Source: a virus. Taken from it: a stretch of DNA of 28,027 nt. The stretch is from positions 1 through 28,027 of IMG/VR virus record IMGVR_UViG_3300025781_000049. One strand, written 5' to 3'. Position 1 is the stretch's first letter. Each line of letters begins with the position of its first letter. A program made the translations under genes and the position numbers. Positions 24,203 through 28,027 of the stretch are shown one piece after another. Below the pieces are notes generated by a model. The model searched no databases. It saw only the letters and a list, made by a program, of their open reading frames with translations, and had not been told where the DNA came from.

Positions 24203-24592
24203 GTGGAAAATCAAGAATTAAAAGATGAAGATATAGTACAACTAGGTAAAAAAGACGGAGTTATGACATATCCCGACAGTGTTTGGCCTATTTTTGAATT
24301 AGATATAGAAGATAAAACCGGAATCTGGACAAGACTTCAAACTGAATTACAAATAATGGAATATCAAAACACATTACAAAAAACTTCAATAGAAGAAATA
24401 GAAGATTTTTTATATGTTAATTCGGATATAGATTTTGAAATGTTATTTTATGAAGAAGAAATGCCTGATTTTAATTTTTTCAAATATAATGATAGAATCT
24501 ATGCATATACACACGGTAAAAAACCTAGATCTAAAAAGAAAATTTTTGCCAGATTTTATTTTGAATTAGAAGATATCTTGAAAAAAGATTAA
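24203..24592 (+). CDS. Hypothetical acidic protein with GTG start
   Basis: A 129-residue protein of unknown function. I chose GTG 24203 because it lies 5 bases after a TATAAATA box; a longer in-frame version from 24113 would run through the terminase start. The protein is acidic, with Trp-Pro-Ile-Phe-Glu near residue 28, a helical middle (IEEIEDFLYVNSDIDFEML) and a basic patch GKKPRSKKK before a C-terminal helix. It is an isolated + strand gene between terminase and the gp53-like gene, and its stop interlocks with the convergent stop at TTAA 24589-24592. Its place would suit a packaging accessory, but there is no motif support. Confidence 0.65.
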   Translation: MENQELKDEDIVQLGKKDGVMTYPDSVWPIFELDIEDKTGIWTRLQTELQIMEYQNTLQKTSIEEIEDFLYVNSDIDFEMLFYEEEMPDFNFFKYNDRIYAYTHGKKPRSKKKIFARFYFELEDILKKD

Positions 24593-24945
24593 GAATTATT
24601 TTGTAAATTAAGCTGACTCAATACAGCAGATACATATTGAGATTTCAACAATTTTATCGTACTACCAAGTTCAGGCATTTTCGTAGGATCTTTTATTTGG
24701 TTGTACTCGCAAATCAACCACCATAAATCTACCGTATTATAATATTTATAAGAAATATAATACCATGTGTCAGTTGGTTGTATAATATAGGGATCTTCGA
24801 CCGAACTATCTTGTGCTGGAAATATGTTTATATTTCTTAACAAATTATAAAAATAATTTCCATCATTATCTGAATATACATTGAAAAAATTTTCATATCT
24901 ATATAAAGACAAAGAAGGCAAAGTTGATATAGAATTTTGATTCAT
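24589..24945 (-). CDS. Baseplate wedge protein gp53-like with LysM-type domain
   Basis: A 118-residue protein from ATG 24945, one base after the preceding stop; the TTG at 24987 overlaps that gene. Residues 53-101 match the LysM-like module of gp53 and related baseplate proteins: YIIQPTDTWYYISYKYYNT, LWWLICEYNQIKDP and MPELGSTIKLL. In T4, gp53 closes contacts between wedges; shorter LysM proteins clamp the hub and tube in other contractile systems. It is shorter than T4 gp53 (196). It sits with the gp48-like gene upstream in the same transcription unit. Confidence 0.78.
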   Translation of the reverse strand: MNQNSISTLPSLSLYRYENFFNVYSDNDGNYFYNLLRNINIFPAQDSSVEDPYIIQPTDTWYYISYKYYNTVDLWWLICEYNQIKDPTKMPELGSTIKLLKSQYVSAVLSQLNLQNNS

Positions 24946-24946
24946 A

Positions 24947-26026
24947 TTATTGATTAACTGGTCCTGCGTTAGTAGTCGGGAAACCAAAATTTAAAGAAGA
25001 TTTTGATTTTAATGCTTGTGCCACCGCACCAGCACCAGACTTAAACACACTACCTAAATTGTTTTTATCAACGGTTATAGTAGTATCAGCAGTAGATTGT
25101 GGAGATGTAACTTGTACTTTACTACCACCTATAGCACCTTCAAAAATATTACTACTCATTGGTAATATTTCTTTAAATCTTATTGTTACTTTATATGCTT
25201 CAGGAACTAATGCTTGAGCAGCACCAAACTGAGCAAATTCAGCATAATCTCTTGTTGTACCTATACTTTCAATTGAAAAATCCTCAACATAAGAAACAGG
25301 TGAATAATAACCACCAATAGTTCCAGCATCTAAAGTATATATTTTAGGTGGGATATAAGTCATAAATGATGTTCTTGTTTTTAAATTTTGGAAAGTAAAA
25401 AGCTGAACAAAACAAAAATTATCATAAGCATCTTTTATCGATGTTGTATTATAAAGAGGAAAGGAAATAGTAATCGATTGTGGCGTTGTGTCGGCATATT
25501 GTTTTATTTTTTCCGTGCCAACGCCCGGTGTAATTGCTCCAATTCCAGCACCAATCAATTTACCTAAAAATGTATTAGATTCTCCTTCTTTACTTGATTT
25601 TAACAAATCACCTAAACCAGCAGCATTTTCCCAAGAATTAGAAACATTTCTAATCGGAGAACCGTTATTAATCAACCAAGGAAATCTATAAACAAAATTC
25701 GTAGGTGATGCACTATACATCTGTTGATAAGGATCAAGTAAATCCCCCTGTGCAAGAACATCTATTCCATTGAAAATTTTTGCAAAATTAGTATACCAAA
25801 TACCATAATCAAGTTCTAATTCTGTGGCATATATACTAGGAACTTCTGATGCACTTCCTGCATTTTTCCATCTATAATCATTCAATATATCTATAGTGCG
25901 TTTTTTTGGTGTTAATTTAGTATAAGGAGTAATAATATTACCAGCTACGGGTAAACTCTGAGAAGTAGCTGAAAAAAGACCATTACTAAATCTACCGTTA
26001 ATTAATGCTGCGGATTCTGCTGACAT
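24947..26026 (-). CDS. Tail tube cap/baseplate-tube junction protein, gp48-like
   Basis: A 359-residue protein, close to T4 gp48 (364). The C-terminal pattern VSYVEDFSIESIGTTRDY, then VPEAYKVTIRFKEILPMSSN, corresponds to the end of gp48/gp54 (QSIRFDKTPNG, then PSTFTLEITMREIITLNR), and the middle has a strand before a helix-strand unit (TTPQSITISFPLYNT, DAYDNFCFVQLFTFQN). It would cap or initiate the tail tube on the baseplate. It lies 4 bases after the upstream gene and directly before the gp53-like gene. Assignment is by pattern; gp54 is the alternative. Confidence 0.7.
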   Translation of the reverse strand: MSAESAALINGRFSNGLFSATSQSLPVAGNIITPYTKLTPKKRTIDILNDYRWKNAGSASEVPSIYATELELDYGIWYTNFAKIFNGIDVLAQGDLLDPYQQMYSASPTNFVYRFPWLINNGSPIRNVSNSWENAAGLGDLLKSSKEGESNTFLGKLIGAGIGAITPGVGTEKIKQYADTTPQSITISFPLYNTTSIKDAYDNFCFVQLFTFQNLKTRTSFMTYIPPKIYTLDAGTIGGYYSPVSYVEDFSIESIGTTRDYAEFAQFGAAQALVPEAYKVTIRFKEILPMSSNIFEGAIGGSKVQVTSPQSTADTTITVDKNNLGSVFKSGAGAVAQALKSKSSLNFGFPTTNAGPVNQ

Positions 26027-26030
26027 AATA

Positions 26031-28027
26031 TTATACTAAAACTCCTCTGTTAAGGTTGTAATAACGGCTCTTGTATTCAAATGTTCTATCTGACTTGGAA
26101 TTAACAGAAACATTACTATTATTACTTACTGCTACAGTATTACCTGCTGAATCATTAGATTTGGATTCCGCTAACATTTTTATGGTTGAATTTAAATTTT
26201 GTATTTGTTTACTTAAATTTACAAACATTTTATCTATGGTTCCATCTGGTTTTGCAATATAAGCAACATCGTCTTTATCAGGGGTATATGTTTTACCGTC
26301 TCTTCCTTGTATTTTTTTTGGTTTAATAACAGCATCGAGTATCGGAAATGAATCTACGCTATCATCAACACTATCATTATCATTTTGAGGTGGTGTTTGG
26401 TCATTCTGTTGATTTTGTTGTTGGTTCTGAGAATTTCTTAAGGGTGGTGCTTTTGCACCTTGTGGTTTACCTGTAGTCGGATTAATCGCAGTATCTTTGA
26501 AATCCAACCAACTACTAAGACTATTATATATTCCACTTATTACTGGTATATTTGTAAAATAACTTAAACCATTTAAAACATCAGTATAATCACCACTTGC
26601 TATAGCGGTAACTACCTTTGATAAATTACCAAACCAATCTGCTATAGTTTTCACAAATTTACTTTCGGTTACTAATTTCGCCAAATTACCAAACCAATCT
26701 CCTATATTAGTAATAACAGATGATCTCTTATTAACATCTTCTTCTTTATTATAATCACCACCACTAAGACCAAACCAATCTGTAATAGCTTCAATTACAG
26801 CGGCACCAATAGATATACCTTCAAAAACAGCAGGACCGATAAAAGTAGGTGCTGATATTAAAGAAGCAAGGTCAGAAACCGCCATTATACCGTCTAATAT
26901 TGCACCAAGATAATCTTTTTTATTATATCTGTCATATGCAAAATAACCACTGACGAGTGCACCAATGCCGGGTAGTAATTTCATCCCCTTCAATCCTAAA
27001 CCGAAAATTTTAGGTGCTATTTTACCAACAGCGGGTCCAAATATTTTTGAAACAATACTACCATTAAAAACGCCTTTAATAACACCAAATAAAGATTTTG
27101 TTATGTTTTTAGTTTCAGTAACAACCTTCACTCCAGTTTCAATTACTGGATTTGCTATTTTTTCTAATGCAGCTATTTCACCTTTTAATTCTTCTATTTT
27201 AGTAATCTCTAAAAGAGAATTGCCTATATTTAAATTTTTGCTTCTTAAAGATGCTTGTGATGCTCTTATCTCTGCTTTTTTATCTGCTATTTCTTTTGCG
27301 GCTTTAGCCATTTCCATTTCTTTCTTAATCTTTGCCGCTTCTTCTGCTTCTTTAGCTGCTTTTATAGCAGCTTCTTTTTCTCTTGTTTTTGCGGCAACAT
27401 CAAAAAGATAAGCAGTACCAACGCCTTTTCCTACGTCTTGAGCTACCTTCGCACCTCTCTCTACTCCATCACCCAATTTTATATTAAATGTTTTTTCTAT
27501 TATTGGTTTTAATTTATCTACTATGGTAGGAGCAGCTAATAAAGCAACAACAGATCCTACTATTGCTAAACCAGCAGTACCTCCCAATAGCTCCGCAAAC
27601 GTTCCAGCAGTTAATGCCTCTGCACCAGCCGCTGCTTCTGCACCAGCAGCCGCTTCTGCCGCTCCCGCAGCAGCTGCCACCTTTTTACCACCAAATAATT
27701 TTGAAAATAAAGTTTGACCAGCACCGAATTCAGCACCTTCCAATAAATTATCAAGAAATCCTTTTCCTCTAGGACCACCTCTTCCACCAAACATAGAAGC
27801 CAAATCTCCTGATTGAGAAGAGCTTAATTTCTTTGATATGTTTTTATTTACATTATCTAATAATCCCTTTAAAAAATTCTCAGTTTTTTCTGAAAAAGTA
27901 ACTAATGTTATTTTAGGTCCGAATGACTCTTGTTCATCATCAGCTGTTTTTATTCTTCTATTATCAGTAACAGTTTGAGGTAAAGGTAAATTATTTTGAG
28001 TTTCAGTTTTACCTATAAGTTCATTAG
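26031..28027 (-). CDS. Long helical/hydrophobic tail protein, possible tape-measure or membrane-penetrating protein (partial)
   Basis: The frame is open to the window edge: translation continues upstream of the TTG at 27803 for another 74 codons (NELIGKTETQ... onward), so the 5' end lies outside. At least 664 residues are visible. After the first 75 residues come an Ala/Glu-rich repeat (AEAAAGAEAAAGAEA), a hydrophobic segment (GLAIVGSVVALLAAPTIV), a long charged Ala/Lys/Glu coiled coil, several Gly/Ile/Leu-rich hydrophobic segments, three DWFG units (TDWFGL, GDWFGN, ADWFGN), a Pro/Asn/Gln-rich linker and a C-terminal region. This make-up fits tape-measure or pilot proteins that sit in the tube and enter the membrane. 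Position before gp48- and gp53-like genes agrees (T4 gp29 lies beside gp48). No lytic motif is seen. Confidence 0.7.
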   Translation of the reverse strand, partial: NELIGKTETQNNLPLPQTVTDNRRIKTADDEQESFGPKITLVTFSEKTENFLKGLLDNVNKNISKKLSSSQSGDLASMFGGRGGPRGKGFLDNLLEGAEFGAGQTLFSKLFGGKKVAAAAGAAEAAAGAEAAAGAEALTAGTFAELLGGTAGLAIVGSVVALLAAPTIVDKLKPIIEKTFNIKLGDGVERGAKVAQDVGKGVGTAYLFDVAAKTREKEAAIKAAKEAEEAAKIKKEMEMAKAAKEIADKKAEIRASQASLRSKNLNIGNSLLEITKIEELKGEIAALEKIANPVIETGVKVVTETKNITKSLFGVIKGVFNGSIVSKIFGPAVGKIAPKIFGLGLKGMKLLPGIGALVSGYFAYDRYNKKDYLGAILDGIMAVSDLASLISAPTFIGPAVFEGISIGAAVIEAITDWFGLSGGDYNKEEDVNKRSSVITNIGDWFGNLAKLVTESKFVKTIADWFGNLSKVVTAIASGDYTDVLNGLSYFTNIPVISGIYNSLSSWLDFKDTAINPTTGKPQGAKAPPLRNSQNQQQNQQNDQTPPQNDNDSVDDSVDSFPILDAVIKPKKIQGRDGKTYTPDKDDVAYIAKPDGTIDKMFVNLSKQIQNLNSTIKMLAESKSNDSAGNTVAVSNNSNVSVNSKSDRTFEYKSRYYNLNRGVLV
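26623..26700 (-). repeat. Direct 18-base repeats encoding DWFGNL units
   Basis: An identical 18-base sequence occurs at 26623-26640 and 26683-26700, 60 bases apart, coding for DWFGNL. A third, partly matching copy near 26771-26781 encodes TDWFGL. They mark internal duplication of a roughly 20-residue unit in the long tail protein. Confidence 0.75.

Noticed and set aside
26965-27411. Plus-strand 148-codon open frame opposite the long tail gene
   Set aside because: Antisense shadow of Ala/Ile/Lys-rich coding sequence.
26031-27803. Treating TTG 27803 as the start of the long tail gene
   Set aside because: The same frame stays open for 74 more codons to 28027, so the gene enters from outside the window.
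1-28027. Bacteroidota host inferred from missing Shine-Dalgarno sequences
   Set aside because: The promoter boxes look like ordinary TTGNNN/TATAAT rather than the Bacteroidota type, and leaderless starts explain part of the missing sequences; the host is left open.
1-28027. tRNA genes, CRISPR arrays, integrase or transposon
   Set aside because: No cloverleaf, regular repeat-spacer array or matching protein was seen; the gaps are too short to hold them.

Overview
The window is a piece of the genome of a T4-like contractile-tailed phage (Caudoviricetes, myovirus morphotype). It is AT-rich and densely packed: no gap between genes exceeds about 80 bases, and I saw no tRNA, rRNA, insertion sequence, integrase or CRISPR array. 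The T4-type core is recognisable by motif: gp46 recombination ATPase, gp43 DNA polymerase, UvsX, gp41 helicase, gp32 single-stranded DNA-binding protein, gp45 clamp, gp1 dNMP kinase, gp17 terminase, and gp5/gp19/gp27/gp48/gp53-type tail and baseplate proteins. Similarity to T4 itself is low outside motifs, so this is a distant relative. The host cannot be named from the sequence. Likely promoters have ordinary sigma70-like boxes (TTGNNN, 15-17 bp, TAWWWT), and starts lack Shine-Dalgarno sequences.

Region 1 (1-13919, mostly + strand) is the replication, recombination and nucleotide block: gp46 C-terminal part, a glycosyltransferase, gp43, ThyX, a small minus-strand gene, a 125-residue gene with highly biased codons and its terminator, uvsX, a 76-residue gene, gp41, a 100-residue gene, a probable gp59 helicase loader, gp32, an unknown gene, gp45, and three unknown genes. 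The gp41-loader-gp32 run resembles the T4 33-59-32 neighbourhood.

Region 2 (13916-28027, mostly - strand) is the tail, baseplate and packaging block. Read from the right edge in transcription order: a long Ala-rich, helical and hydrophobic protein (partial), a gp48-like tube cap, a LysM/gp53-like wedge protein, terminase, a gp19-like tube-fold protein, a gp27-like hub, a six-cysteine zinc protein, a 667-residue protein with an N-terminal SGNH-hydrolase signature, an OB-fold gp5-like protein with an inserted double-psi-barrel-like domain, and a beta-helical spike with a His-rich tip. Two + strand genes, the gp1-like kinase (19136) and an unknown gene (24203), sit inside this block.

The main points for follow-up are these. 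(1) The SGNH motifs of the 667-residue protein occur in the order III-V-I-II, as expected for a circularly permuted hydrolase. (2) Promoter boxes lie at a near-constant 5-8 bases from the start codon at ten genes, which predicts leaderless or nearly leaderless mRNAs. (3) The gp41 promoter lies inside a perfect 12-bp inverted repeat, and the uvsX -35 box lies in the loop of the preceding terminator. (4) The central spike is split over two genes, one of which carries a putative wall-cleaving insert that is not T4 lysozyme. Together the SGNH, barrel and spike proteins look like a tail-tip module for penetrating the host envelope.
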